Assembly: GCF_018069805.1 (NCBI RefSeq)
Contig: NZ_JAGPYN010000023.1
Span: 1-64,000 of the forward strand
Reading direction: 5' to 3'
DNA: 64,000 nucleotides
Source: Pseudoalteromonas ostreae
Lineage (GTDB): Bacteria > Pseudomonadota > Gammaproteobacteria > Enterobacterales > Alteromonadaceae
Below are positions 55,632 through 64,000 of the stretch, piece by piece. Numbering within the stretch: the stretch's first letter is position 1; every line of letters begins with the position of its first letter. Made by a program: the position numbers and the translations under genes. The notes below the pieces were generated by a model. It was not told the DNA's origin and ran no database searches. It saw only the letters and a program-made list of their open reading frames with translations.

Positions 55632-57662
55632 ATGGCAAAAAAAAATAAATTCCTGTCTTGGTTCGGTTTTGGTAAGTCAGATAAAAACCAACAAGTAGAG
55701 CAGACCGCCCAAGAGGCCGATAACCAACAAGCGGAAGTTGAGCGCTTAGAACAACAGCGTATTGTTGCAGAGCAAGCGGAAGCAGAGCGCTTAGAACAAC
55801 AGCGCATTGCTGCAGAGCAAGCGGAAGCAGAGCGTTTAGAACAACAGCGTATTGTTGCAGAGCAAGCGGAAGCAGAGCGCTTAGAACAACAGCGCATTGC
55901 TGCAGAGCAAGCGGAAGCAGAGCGCTTAGAACAACAGCGCATTGTTGCAGAGCAAGCGGAAGCAGAGCGTTTAGAACAACAGCGCATTGCTGCAGAGCAA
56001 GCGGAAGCAGAGCGCTTAGAACAACAGCGCATTGCTGCAGAGCAAGCGGAAGCAGAGCGCTTAGAACAACAGCGCATTGCTGCAGAGCAAGCGGAAGCAG
56101 AGCGTGTAGAGCAACAACGAATTGCTGCAGATGAGGCGGAAGCTGAGCGCGCAGAACAACAGCGTATTGCTGCAGAGCAAGCTGAGGCACGTGATGCTGA
56201 ACGCCAAGCTATCACAGATGCTGAATTAGCAGCAACAGAACAAGCAGAACAACAACGCCGCGATGAAGCCGCTCGTTTAGTACAGCAAGAAGAAGCAATG
56301 CTTTTAGAGCAAGAACGTATTGCAGCAGAACAGGCCGAAGCTGAGCGTTTAGAGCAAGCGCGTATTGCAGCAGAACAGGCCGAAGCTGAGCGTTTAGAGC
56401 AAGCGCGTATTGCAGCAGAGCAGGCCGAAGCTGAGCGTTTAGAGCAAGCGCGTATTGCAGCAGAGCAAGCCGAAGTTGAACGTGTAGAACAAGCGCGTAT
56501 TGCAGCAGAGCAGGCCGAAGCTGAGCGTTTAGAACAAGAGCGTATCGCAGCAGATCAAGCCGAAGCTGAGCGCGTAGAACAAGTGCGTATTGCTGCCGAG
56601 CAAGCAGAAGCCGAACGTGTAGAACAACAACGTATTGCTGCCGAAGAGGCGGAAGCTGAGCGTTTAGAGCAAGAGCGATTAACAGCCGAGCTTGCCATAG
56701 AGGAAGCAAAAAAAGCTGAAAAACCTAAGAAAGAAGGGTTCTTTGCTCGTCTTAAAAAAGGTTTATTAAAAACCAAAGTAAACTTAGGTTCTGGCTTTGC
56801 ATCGATTTTCACTGGTAAGAAAATTGATGATGAATTATTTGAAGATCTTGAAACTCAGCTATTAACAGCCGACTTAGGCGTTGATACCACCATGAAGCTA
56901 ATCGATAGTTTGACGGATGCGGCTAACCGCAAACAGTTAAAAGATGGTGATGCATTATATGAGCTAATGAAGCAAGAAATGGCGGCAATGCTTAAAACGG
57001 CAGAACAGCCATTAGAAATTCCTGCTGATAAAAAACCATTTGTTATTTTAATGGTGGGGGTTAACGGAGTTGGTAAAACAACGACCATTGGTAAACTTGC
57101 TAAGCAATTTCAGGATCAAGGTAAATCAGTGATGTTAGCGGCGGGTGATACATTCCGTGCAGCTGCGGTTGAGCAATTACAAGTATGGGGTGAGCGTAAT
57201 AAAATCCCTGTAATAGCACAACATACCGGTGCCGACAGTGCCTCTGTAGTATTTGACGCATTTCAAGCTGCAAAAGCACGTAATGTAGATGTATTAATTG
57301 CAGATACAGCTGGGCGCTTGCAAAATAAAGATAACCTAATGCAAGAGCTTGAAAAAATAGCCCGAGTGATGAAAAAAATTGACCCCGATGCACCACACGA
57401 AGTGATGCTGACTATTGACGCCGGCACAGGGCAAAATGCTATTAGCCAAGTGAACTTATTTAATCAATGTGTTGGTCTTACTGGGATCACCATGTCTAAG
57501 TTAGATGGAACAGCCAAAGGTGGGGTTATTTTCGCGGTGGCCGATAAGTTTAACATTCCGATCCGCTATATTGGTGTAGGCGAAGGCATTGAAGATTTAC
57601 GCGCATTTAATAGTAATGACTTCATTGACGCGCTATTTAGCCAAGATGAGGACGAAGTTTAA
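55632..57662 (+). CDS. ftsY: Signal recognition particle receptor FtsY with an expanded repeat domain
   Basis: A 676-residue SRP receptor GTPase that brings ribosome-nascent chains to the membrane. Residues about 34-355 form a highly charged coiled-coil-like A domain built of 15-residue repeats (type AEAERLEQQRIAAEQ) in two blocks. The N domain starts near EGFFARLKKGLLKT, and the G domain has GVNGVGKTTTIGKLA, DTFRAAAVEQL, DTAGR and TKLDGTAKGG. E. coli FtsY has 497 aa, so the size difference is mainly in the repeat region. It heads the ftsY-ftsE-ftsX cluster. Confidence 0.96.
   Translation: MAKKNKFLSWFGFGKSDKNQQVEQTAQEADNQQAEVERLEQQRIVAEQAEAERLEQQRIAAEQAEAERLEQQRIVAEQAEAERLEQQRIAAEQAEAERLEQQRIVAEQAEAERLEQQRIAAEQAEAERLEQQRIAAEQAEAERLEQQRIAAEQAEAERVEQQRIAADEAEAERAEQQRIAAEQAEARDAERQAITDAELAATEQAEQQRRDEAARLVQQEEAMLLEQERIAAEQAEAERLEQARIAAEQAEAERLEQARIAAEQAEAERLEQARIAAEQAEVERVEQARIAAEQAEAERLEQERIAADQAEAERVEQVRIAAEQAEAERVEQQRIAAEEAEAERLEQERLTAELAIEEAKKAEKPKKEGFFARLKKGLLKTKVNLGSGFASIFTGKKIDDELFEDLETQLLTADLGVDTTMKLIDSLTDAANRKQLKDGDALYELMKQEMAAMLKTAEQPLEIPADKKPFVILMVGVNGVGKTTTIGKLAKQFQDQGKSVMLAAGDTFRAAAVEQLQVWGERNKIPVIAQHTGADSASVVFDAFQAAKARNVDVLIADTAGRLQNKDNLMQELEKIARVMKKIDPDAPHEVMLTIDAGTGQNAISQVNLFNQCVGLTGITMSKLDGTAKGGVIFAVADKFNIPIRYIGVGEGIEDLRAFNSNDFIDALFSQDEDEV
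55731..56180 (+). repeat. 45-bp tandem repeat block 1 in ftsY (10 copies)
   Basis: Ten units of 45 bp, each encoding AEAERLEQQRI[A/V]AEQ or a close variant. Copies 1-8 are nearly identical in DNA with alternating GTT/GCT in one codon, suggesting expansion of a two-unit block; the last two copies have diverged. Confidence 0.92.
56334..56693 (+). repeat. 45-bp tandem repeat block 2 in ftsY (8 copies)
   Basis: Eight units of 45 bp of type AEAERLEQARIAAEQ, separated from block 1 by about 150 bp of less regular Glu/Ala-rich sequence. The codons differ from block 1 (GCC GAA GCT GAG), so the two blocks expanded independently. Confidence 0.9.
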
Positions 57663-57667
57663 ATTTC

Positions 57668-57689
57668 AAGAGGGAGCTTGCTCCCTTTT
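57668..57689 (+). terminator. Terminator-like hairpin between ftsY and ftsE
   Basis: AGGGAG pairs with CTCCCT (4-base loop) with extra weak pairs and TTTT, 5 bases after the ftsY stop. It could reduce read-through into ftsE. Confidence 0.5.
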
Positions 57690-57714
57690 CAGCTGCGGAT
57701 GATTGATAACTAAA

Positions 57715-58392
57715 ATGATAAACTTTCAGCAAGTCAGTAAAACATATCCCGGTGGTCATCGAGCGCTGGAAAAAGTTAATTTTCATGTGAAACCAGGTGA
57801 ACTCGCTTTTCTAACTGGCCACAGTGGCGCAGGTAAAAGCACCTTGCTTAAACTCATTAGCTTAATGGAGCGCCCATCTGCGGGTCATGTGTTTATTAAT
57901 GGCGTTGATTTAAATGCAGTAAAATCGCGGCAAATTCCTTATGTCCGCCGTGATATTGGCATCATATTTCAAAACCACCGTTTATTAGAGCGCCACACTA
58001 TCTTTGATAATGTTGCTTTGCCGCTTATTATTGAAGGTACGCATCATAAGCAAGTTGAAAAACGTGTGCATGGCGCACTTGATAAAGTTGGCTTGCTAGA
58101 TAAAGTAAAATGCCACCCTTCAACGCTCTCTGGTGGAGAACAACAGCGAGTTGGGATTGCCAGGGCAATTGTAAACTCACCACCATTATTACTTGCCGAT
58201 GAGCCAACGGGTAACTTAGATCCTGAGCTTTCTATGGATATCTTACGGTTGTTTGAAGAGTTTAATAATCATGGTACTACAGTGCTTATTGCTACCCATG
58301 ATTTAGGGCTGATCTCGCGAATGAAATATCGTAGCTTAACTTTAAAAGATGGCCGTATGAGTCAAGATCCATTGGCAGAGGCAACACTATGA
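57715..58392 (+). CDS. ftsE: Cell division ATP-binding protein FtsE
   Basis: ATPase of the FtsEX complex that regulates septal peptidoglycan hydrolases; 225 aa. Walker A GHSGAGKST, signature LSGGEQQRVGIARA, Walker B LLLADEPTGNLD, switch His in ATHD. ATG 57715 gives MINFQQVSKTYPGG; an upstream TTG is rejected. It overlaps ftsX by 4 bases (ATGA). Confidence 0.95.
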   Translation: MINFQQVSKTYPGGHRALEKVNFHVKPGELAFLTGHSGAGKSTLLKLISLMERPSAGHVFINGVDLNAVKSRQIPYVRRDIGIIFQNHRLLERHTIFDNVALPLIIEGTHHKQVEKRVHGALDKVGLLDKVKCHPSTLSGGEQQRVGIARAIVNSPPLLLADEPTGNLDPELSMDILRLFEEFNNHGTTVLIATHDLGLISRMKYRSLTLKDGRMSQDPLAEATL

Positions 58393-59375
58393 GCTTGTTA
58401 TTTAAAGGTCGAAAAAGCCAAAATGAGCGTGTCAAAAAATCACTGTTTGCAGCTGGCTATTTTTTTGTGCTGAATATCTTTCGCCAAGGCGTACATAGTT
58501 TAGGTGAAATGTGGCGCACACCCATGGCATCGATGATGACTATTGCGGTACTAGGCTTGAGTTTAACTTTGCCGGCAACTTTGTATTTAGTGGTTAAAAA
58601 TGTACAACAAGTAAGCAGTGGCTTTGAAGAAGCGGCAGAAATTTCATTATTTGTTAAAGAATCGATGAGTGAGCAAGAAACGCAAACGTTAGTAAAACGC
58701 TTAGCGCTGTATCCTGAAATAGACAAGGTTAGCTTTATCTCAAAGCAAAAAGCACTCATTGAATTTAAACAAGTATCAGGATTTGGCCAAGCACTTGACT
58801 ATTTAGACGCAAACCCATTACCCGATGTGGTGATTGTTACGCCGACTTCTCGCCATCGTCAGCCAAACGCCGCGCAAGCGTTGTTAAAAAAGCTTGAAGC
58901 AGAGCGTGAAGTCGATTTTGGTAAATTAGATATTGCCTGGCTTGAGCGCTTAAATGCATTATTAAGCCTGTTAAAAGAAAGCGTGATCACCATCGCGTTG
59001 TTATTACTGACTTCGGTGACTTTGATCATAGGCAACACTATTCGCTTATCAATTATGGATAAGAAAGAAGAGATCCAAGTGATGAAGCTCGTTGGTGCAA
59101 CCAATACCTTTATTCATGCGCCATTTTTATGGACCGGCATTTGGTATGGCATTGTTGGTGGTTTGTTTGCTTTTATATGTGTGGCCCTCATGATGTGGTG
59201 GCTTGGATCTGCAGTCACACAAGTCGCTGGAGTGTATCAAACTAACTTTAATTTAATCGGCTTAAGCTTAGGCGAGTTTGGTGCGTTAGTACTGCTTGCA
59301 ACCAGCTTAGGGTTTGTTGGCTCCTACTTATCTGTTAATCGTTATATAAAAGAAATCGAACCCGATAAAGTGTAA
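58389..59375 (+). CDS. ftsX: Cell division protein FtsX
   Basis: Inner-membrane partner of FtsE; 328 aa. A cytoplasmic N-terminal tail of about 50 residues is followed by TM1 (about 52-75), a periplasmic domain (about 76-190) that recruits EnvC-type activators, and three C-terminal membrane segments. The start overlaps the ftsE stop codon, so the two are coupled. Confidence 0.94.
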   Translation: MSLLFKGRKSQNERVKKSLFAAGYFFVLNIFRQGVHSLGEMWRTPMASMMTIAVLGLSLTLPATLYLVVKNVQQVSSGFEEAAEISLFVKESMSEQETQTLVKRLALYPEIDKVSFISKQKALIEFKQVSGFGQALDYLDANPLPDVVIVTPTSRHRQPNAAQALLKKLEAEREVDFGKLDIAWLERLNALLSLLKESVITIALLLLTSVTLIIGNTIRLSIMDKKEEIQVMKLVGATNTFIHAPFLWTGIWYGIVGGLFAFICVALMMWWLGSAVTQVAGVYQTNFNLIGLSLGEFGALVLLATSLGFVGSYLSVNRYIKEIEPDKV

Positions 59376-59538
59376 CAATTATTGTTTATAATCATTGATT
59401 AAGTTGGTTGTGGTGAATTACTTTCTCATAACCAACTGACCGCAAAGCTAGAATTCATCGCTTATTCAGGCGCTTAAAGTAGAATAAAAAACACTAAAAA
59501 ATCACTTGCTTCAATCGAAAAAAAGTTTTACATTGAAG

Positions 59539-59565
59539 TTAGCACTCTAAGTAAAAGAGTGCTAA
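59539..59565 (+). promoter_or_regulatory. CIRCE element (HrcA operator), perfect match
   Basis: TTAGCACTC, 9 bases, then GAGTGCTAA: identical at all 18 arm positions to the CIRCE consensus bound by the heat-shock repressor HrcA. It lies 33 bases upstream of the rpoH ATG, in the 5' leader or promoter. Confidence 0.85.
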
Positions 59566-59598
59566 GATGGTTTCAAATGTTTATCACTGAGGTGAAAA

Positions 59599-60462
59599 AT
59601 GAGTAAAGATTTATACGCAATGGCACTCACAGTTGGACAGCAAAGCGCAAGTATGGATGGCTACCTTCAAGCGGTAAGCACAATACCTATGCTTGGTGCT
59701 GAGCAAGAAAAAGAGTTGGCAACCCGCTTACAGGAAGATGGCGATCTTAACGCTGCAAAGCAACTCATTATGTCTCACCTACGGTTTGTGGCGCATATAG
59801 CTAAAGGTTATTCAGGTTACGGCTTACCGCAAGCTGACTTGATCCAAGAAGGCAATATCGGCCTGATGAAAGCAGTAAAACGTTTTGACCCATCAGTGGG
59901 TGTACGTTTGGTTTCATTTGCAGTGCATTGGATAAAAGCCGAAATACACGAATTCGTACTAAAAAATTGGCGTATCGTAAAAGTTGCGACCACTAAAGCG
60001 CAACGTAAATTGTTCTTCAATCTTCGTAAAAACAAAAAACGTTTAGGTTGGTTTAACCAAGCTGAAGTTGCTACTGTAGCGAATGAGCTAGGAGTGAGTG
60101 AAAAAGAAGTTCGTGAAATGGAATCGCGCATGAGCGGCCAAGACATGGGCTTTGACTTAACCGGTGACGACAGCGATGATGCACCAACCAGTACTTATTC
60201 ACCTGTGCAATATTTAACTGATGGCAGTAATGACCTTGCTGAAGAAGTTGAACAACAGCAATGGCAAGAACAGTCACATACCCGTTTATTTAGTGCGTTA
60301 AAAACTCTAGATGAACGTTCGCAAGACATTGTTAGTGCTCGTTGGTTATCAGACGACAAAGCAACACTGCAAGAGCTGGCTGAAAAATACAGCGTATCTG
60401 CAGAGCGTGTTCGTCAGCTTGAAAAAACAGCGATGAAAAAGCTACAAACAGCAATGAGCTAA
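59599..60462 (+). CDS. rpoH: Heat-shock sigma factor RpoH (sigma-32)
   Basis: Alternative sigma factor for heat-shock promoters; 287 aa. Region 2 has [21 protein letters not shown] and [20 protein letters not shown]; the RpoH box [15 protein letters not shown] is present; region 4.2 ends [22 protein letters not shown] lies 6 bases before the ATG. A perfect CIRCE element just upstream suggests HrcA repression in addition to the usual translational and stability control. A strong terminator follows. Confidence 0.96.
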   Translation: MSKDLYAMALTVGQQSASMDGYLQAVSTIPMLGAEQEKELATRLQEDGDLNAAKQLIMSHLRFVAHIAKGYSGYGLPQADLIQEGNIGLMKAVKRFDPSVGVRLVSFAVHWIKAEIHEFVLKNWRIVKVATTKAQRKLFFNLRKNKKRLGWFNQAEVATVANELGVSEKEVREMESRMSGQDMGFDLTGDDSDDAPTSTYSPVQYLTDGSNDLAEEVEQQQWQEQSHTRLFSALKTLDERSQDIVSARWLSDDKATLQELAEKYSVSAERVRQLEKTAMKKLQTAMS

Positions 60463-60482
60463 TTCAGCTTAGCAAAAATACT

Positions 60483-60512
60483 AAAAGCCCTGCATGAAGA
60501 TGCAGGGCTTTT
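60483..60512 (+). terminator. Rho-independent terminator after rpoH
   Basis: A perfect 13-bp stem (AAAAGCCCTGCAT with ATGCAGGGCTTTT) around a 4-base loop, starting 20 bases after the rpoH stop. Confidence 0.92.
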
Positions 60513-61147
60513 GCGTTTAGTGAGCTATAAGTGATAAGTCATAAGTGACAAAAAGCAAGACGACCAATCTACATTGATACTAGTATTGCAAGCGCTGAGA
60601 TTGATGGAAAAACGTTACTACTAAAAATTAATGAAGCAGATAAAAAGTTGACTAGAAAAACCCTGTTAAACCCTTCACAGCCGATGCCCGAAGGGTTCTG
60701 CCTAGGGGTAATTAACTCTTTGTTACTTACATGGATGTAAGTAAGGTGCGTGAGCAGGACGCGGAAGCTTTGCTCGGCTTTTACTTAGCCCACTAGGTTA
60801 CAAACCTCGCGCCGCGATTAAATTGCCCCTAGTTTGAACAAATATTAATCCGCAAAGGTCAATAGATCCTCGGTGTTGCAATTATTTAAATGAAAATATA
60901 CGTGTAGTGTTTATGTGCTGTTATTTATTTACATTAGCTTTGTTTTTAATTTAAGTTTTACATTGAGTTAATGGTGGTTCTTTTTATATTTTCCTAAATT
61001 TTTTATTTTAATTTATTCTTTAAATATTGTGTGCGAAAATAGAACAAAGTTGAGATTTTCTCTCAATTTACACTCTAAATTAAGCTAACCTCAAGCTGTA
61101 TTTATATCCGTATTTCAATTTTATTAAAGTCAGTATTAGCACTCAAT
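60513..61147. other. Long intergenic region before the chemoreceptor gene
   Basis: About 635 bp without a supported ORF. It contains the inverted-repeat element at 60669-60832, an AT-rich leader of roughly 300 bp and a small hairpin (TTGAGA/TCTCAA, 61050-61066) about 80 bases before the chemoreceptor start. No sigma-28 type promoter was recognised. Confidence 0.5.
60669..60832. repeat. Structured inverted-repeat element, possible RNA or MITE-like repeat
   Basis: Several nested inverted repeats: AACCCTTC/GAAGGGTT (60669-60697), a perfect ACTTACAT/ATGTAAGT hairpin near 60725-60742, GAGCA/TGCTC (about 60752-60775), and long-range arms CTAGGGGTAATTAA (60702-60715) with TTAAATTGCCCCTAG (60818-60832). 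It is more GC-rich than its flanks. The compact fold suggests a dispersed intergenic repeat or a structured RNA; neither can be shown from one copy. Confidence 0.5.
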
Positions 61148-63019
61148 ATGAATTCATATTCACTAAAGAAAAAAATATTATTATCGGTTGTTCTCGCTCT
61201 CGTAATTGTTGTCGCATTATTATCATGGTATAGCTATTCCACGCAAAAAGCGCTGCTACTGCAAAGCAGTGTTGATAGTGTGAGGCAAGCTGGTGAACAG
61301 CAAGCAGCGCGTATAGAAGCATGGTTAACTGATCGTCAGCGAGTGATCGCTTCTGTCGCCACTAAAGTCGAAGGTGATACGCTAAATGTATTGCAGCAAG
61401 CACAGGTATCTGGCGATTTTCAATTAACCTATTTTGGTAACCGCGATGGGCTGATGGTGGACTCTGATCCAAGTATTGACCGCTCAGATTATGATCCTAG
61501 AACTCGTCCTTGGTATCAGCAGACACAACAAACTCGTGGCAGTATTATCACCAAACCTTATATGGATGTGGCCTTTAATTTATTGGTCGTTACCATAGCT
61601 CATCCAGCGCGTAATGGTGTGGTTGGCGGTGATGTGTCAATTGCGAGTATTGTTGATAGTGTTAGCAGTATGTCTCTACCGGCAAACGGTTATGCCATCA
61701 TGATGCATGAAGACGGTACTGTGATCGCCTATAAAGACTCAAGTAAATTGATGGGTAAAATCACCAATATTGAGACTAAATTAAGCAGCCGACTAATCGG
61801 ATCAAGTAGCCAAACAGGCCAACTTACGCCTGTTTATTTTGAAACTGAAGGTCGGGATAAGCTACTTTGGAGTGAAAAAATCCCCAATACAGATTGGCAG
61901 CTAGTTTTTGTACTCGACAAACAAACGTTAGAGGCACCATTAGTAAGTTTGATGGTCACCCAGTTAGGACTGGCAACGTTAGCACTGATCGTCAGTGTAT
62001 TATCTATTTCGTGGTTGTTAAGTTTGTTATTGGGGCCATTAAGTCGCGTATCGCAAGCGTTATCACGTATTGCAGCAGGTAATGGTGATTTAACTCAGCG
62101 TATTACAGTCGACAGCCAAGACGAAGTCGGCATGTTAGCTGATAGCTTTAATAGTTTTGTAAGTAGTCAACATCAGCTGATCAGCCATATTCGTCAACTA
62201 GCCATTGATTTGGATTTGGACGCAGAAAAAAGCTTACTGACAAATCACTCGAGCGTTAATGAATTACAGCGCCAGCAACAAGAAGTCACTATGGTTGCCA
62301 CTGCGGTAACAGAAATGTCTAGTGCTACTCATGAAATTGCAGCTAACGCTGAAAATACCGCTGCCGCATCCCAGCAATCGGCGCAAAGCAGTATTCAGGG
62401 GAAAAGCTTAGTTGATAAAACCAGAACCACGATTAACTCATTGGCATCAGAAATTGATGAAACCACAGTAGTGATCAGCGAGCTGAGTCTGCATGCACAA
62501 GCAATCTCAAGTATTTTAACGACGATTCAGGAGATTGCAGAGCAAACGAATTTACTGGCATTAAATGCGGCGATTGAAGCGGCGCGTGCTGGCGAGCAAG
62601 GCCGTGGTTTTGCTGTTGTCGCAGACGAAGTTCGGGTGTTATCACATCGTACTCAAAACTCTACTGCAGAGATTTATACCACGATTGAAACGTTGCAAAA
62701 TACCACTAAAAAAGCGGTTAGCTTGATGGATAGCAGTAAAAGTTTAGCTAATAACAGTGTTCACGACGTCAACGCCGCAGCACAAGCTTTAGAAGAAATT
62801 ACTCACGCAGTGAATGAGATTTCCGACATGGCAGGGCATATTGCAGTCGCAGCCGAGGAGCAAACTCAAGTAACAAATGAGATAACCCGAAATACGGTCG
62901 CAATTAAAGATGTCACTGATGAAATCACGGCATCAGCAACAACGCATTTAAGCCAAGCAAAGGTACTGAAAGACCGCGCCACTGACTTAAATGAAAAAGT
63001 TGCCACCTTTATCCTGTAG
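61148..63019 (+). CDS. Methyl-accepting chemotaxis protein with Cache sensor
   Basis: A 623-residue transmembrane chemoreceptor. TM1 lies near residues 8-30 and TM2 near 278-300; between them is a dCache-type ligand domain with [11 protein letters not shown] and [13 protein letters not shown] follows (about 300-355), then the cytoplasmic signalling domain with the hairpin tip [21 protein letters not shown] near residue 465. It should signal through CheA/CheW to the flagellar motor. No other chemotaxis genes are nearby, so it is an orphan receptor. The ligand is unknown. Confidence 0.93.
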   Translation: MNSYSLKKKILLSVVLALVIVVALLSWYSYSTQKALLLQSSVDSVRQAGEQQAARIEAWLTDRQRVIASVATKVEGDTLNVLQQAQVSGDFQLTYFGNRDGLMVDSDPSIDRSDYDPRTRPWYQQTQQTRGSIITKPYMDVAFNLLVVTIAHPARNGVVGGDVSIASIVDSVSSMSLPANGYAIMMHEDGTVIAYKDSSKLMGKITNIETKLSSRLIGSSSQTGQLTPVYFETEGRDKLLWSEKIPNTDWQLVFVLDKQTLEAPLVSLMVTQLGLATLALIVSVLSISWLLSLLLGPLSRVSQALSRIAAGNGDLTQRITVDSQDEVGMLADSFNSFVSSQHQLISHIRQLAIDLDLDAEKSLLTNHSSVNELQRQQQEVTMVATAVTEMSSATHEIAANAENTAAASQQSAQSSIQGKSLVDKTRTTINSLASEIDETTVVISELSLHAQAISSILTTIQEIAEQTNLLALNAAIEAARAGEQGRGFAVVADEVRVLSHRTQNSTAEIYTTIETLQNTTKKAVSLMDSSKSLANNSVHDVNAAAQALEEITHAVNEISDMAGHIAVAAEEQTQVTNEITRNTVAIKDVTDEITASATTHLSQAKVLKDRATDLNEKVATFIL

Positions 63020-63518
63020 TTTGACGTTATAGCTAGTAGGGCAGATATAGCCCTTCTAGCTTCTTTTTAGTTTTAAGTGGTAAGTTTTAAGCCATAAGTA
63101 ACAAACGCAGCCACCGCTATTTTCTTGCCTAGTTGCGAAACATTATAGAAAAAGAACTTTAAGTTAATTATTCACAAAGAGCTTAAGAGGCGCCGTGCTT
63201 GAGAGTTATCAACGTAGGTTGGTTTGAGCGCAGCGAAACCCAACTAAAAATATCCAATCAGTCAACACTAGTATTTTGTATTATCGGTTGTCTTGAATGT
63301 GCCAATTGCAGACGGTCAGGAGTTATAATGTCTGTGGTCAAGGTTTGACTCCTTTGGCTTCACTTACATCTCCCTTTAAACAAAACTAAGTTTCCTATTA
63401 AGCGATACAGCTAACCTCTACACGTACCACCAAAATCAAATCTGGTCGACAAAAAACAACTATTTGATCATTCCCAATAATTAAAATTTAAACAGGCTCA
63501 AGTCATAAACCAAAATAA
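63020..63518. other. Intergenic stretch, 499 bp, with a repeat-like hairpin
   Basis: No supported ORF. It holds a hairpin at 63218-63244 (GTTGGTTT against AAACCCAAC, one bulge, loop with GAGCGCAGCG), of a type often dispersed in gammaproteobacterial intergenic DNA. Direct words of the TAAGTTTTAAGCCATAAGT kind (about 63078-63100) echo ones near 60530. Confidence 0.45.
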
Positions 63519-64000
63519 CTATTTCAGCATGTAGAGCTCTTTCTCAAAGTCATTCAAACCACTTAAATGAATTACTTTAAGAATACAGTTAGATAATATG
63601 CGTGATGCTTTATCAAGGACATCCCGTGAGGGTACCTCCTTTCCAACATCCCTTACCGGAACGACATCTTTAACCTTCGCATTATGGACAGCAGACGAGC
63701 GAATGTTGTAGAAGGCTTTTAAGTAGTTATAATTCACTTCTCGCTCCTTGTAGTGATCTGAAGAAAGCTTGGCACCAAGTAATCGTACTTGTAACGACAG
63801 CTGTTCTGAACTTTCACTCTTCGTTAGAATTGATTCAGCACACATCCCTAAATCAACAGCCTTATCAACAAGGTCATGAGAATTCATAGAAGACGATTTA
63901 CGTTTAAGCGCCAATTCAATCGCCCCTTTGGCTTTACTATTTAACGCGTTGTACTTGCTAAACACGTTCTTCAACGTGTCTTTATCATCAAAATACAAAT
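63519..64000 (-). CDS. HEPN-like (ApeA-HEPN type) protein, C-terminal part only
   Basis: At least 159 codons open to the window edge; no convincing start lies inside, so the N-terminus is outside. The visible part is helical and contains AESILTKSESSEQLSLQVRLLGAKL and then FYNIRSSAVHNAK, an R-x4-H motif as in HEPN RNases. The layout resembles the ApeA-like HEPN C-terminal domain found in many defence-island and unknown proteins. RNase activity is inferred. It lies next to intergenic repeats rather than core genes, so it may start another accessory segment. Confidence 0.65.
   Translation of the reverse strand, partial: LYFDDKDTLKNVFSKYNALNSKAKGAIELALKRKSSSMNSHDLVDKAVDLGMCAESILTKSESSEQLSLQVRLLGAKLSSDHYKEREVNYNYLKAFYNIRSSAVHNAKVKDVVPVRDVGKEVPSRDVLDKASRILSNCILKVIHLSGLNDFEKELYMLK

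Noticed and set aside
55731..56693. CRISPR-like regular repeats
   Set aside because: The 45-bp units are contiguous, lack unique spacers and encode an in-frame coiled coil in FtsY.
55594..56709. Long open frames on the minus strand opposite ftsY
   Set aside because: They follow from the 45-bp repeat units of ftsY; the products are low-complexity (ACSAAMRCCSKRSAS or LLPLALQQCAVV repeats) with no start signals.
59402..59437. Terminator after ftsX
   Set aside because: AGTTGGTT/AACCAACT can pair but the loop is 20 bases and no T-tract follows.

Overview
The window looks like chromosome from a marine gammaproteobacterium of the order Alteromonadales, most likely Pseudoalteromonas or a close relative. 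The base composition is AT-rich. The housekeeping order is typical of this group: rpsU-yqeY-dnaG-rpoD, ftsY-ftsE-ftsX-rpoH, dusB-fis and purH/purD. There are several large GGDEF/EAL proteins, a TonB-dependent receptor, a family II pyrophosphatase and an E. coli-type Fic locus. This assignment is inferred from protein content and gene order; no species call was made.

Layout. 1-6.3 kb: ppaC, a membrane-anchored orphan, mutM, a putative zinc ABC transporter operon (ATPase, permease, DUF3299) behind a good Zur-box match, and purC. 6.4-10.6 kb: a tightly overlapping four-gene operon (cupredoxin-like protein, sensor GGDEF-EAL, DUF3034 protein, truncated-haemoglobin lipoprotein). 10.6-17.4 kb: a family 9 glycosyltransferase, a sulfurtransferase, a TPR-sulfotransferase next to a TonB receptor, and a CWC/DUF5522 cysteine-rich protein. 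17.4-18.7 kb: a Fic toxin preceded by a 52-codon antitoxin gene. 18.7-25.5 kb: fbp, a zinc metalloprotease, a YggN-like protein, rsuA and zapE.

25.5-29.6 kb is the accessory island. Four gene cassettes lie in the same orientation and are separated by three complete ~100-bp integron attC sites. A fourth attC is cut off where an internally deleted IS110-family element begins. No integrase gene is visible, so this is an integrase-less attC cluster. Its cassettes encode an unknown coiled-coil/transmembrane protein, a YaaC-like protein, a GNAT acetyltransferase and a DUF3291 protein. The first two are the best candidates here for undescribed functions, possibly defence.

29.8-43.3 kb: metabolic and envelope genes (CHMI-family tautomerase, CreA, LysE-type exporter, gamma-glutamylcyclotransferase, serine hydrolase, HDAC-like deacetylase), then two more c-di-GMP proteins (CBS-PAS-GGDEF-EAL and a 7TM-EAL). 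43.4-47.2 kb: purH, a secreted methyltransferase and purD on the minus strand. 47.5-54.7 kb: dusB-fis, prmA and the macromolecular synthesis operon. 54.8-60.5 kb: divergent rsmD and ftsY-ftsE-ftsX, then rpoH behind a perfect CIRCE (HrcA operator) match. FtsY carries 18 copies of a 15-residue repeat. 60.5-64 kb: structured intergenic repeats, a chemoreceptor, and the 3' end of a HEPN-like gene cut by the window edge. No rRNA, tRNA or CRISPR array was seen.
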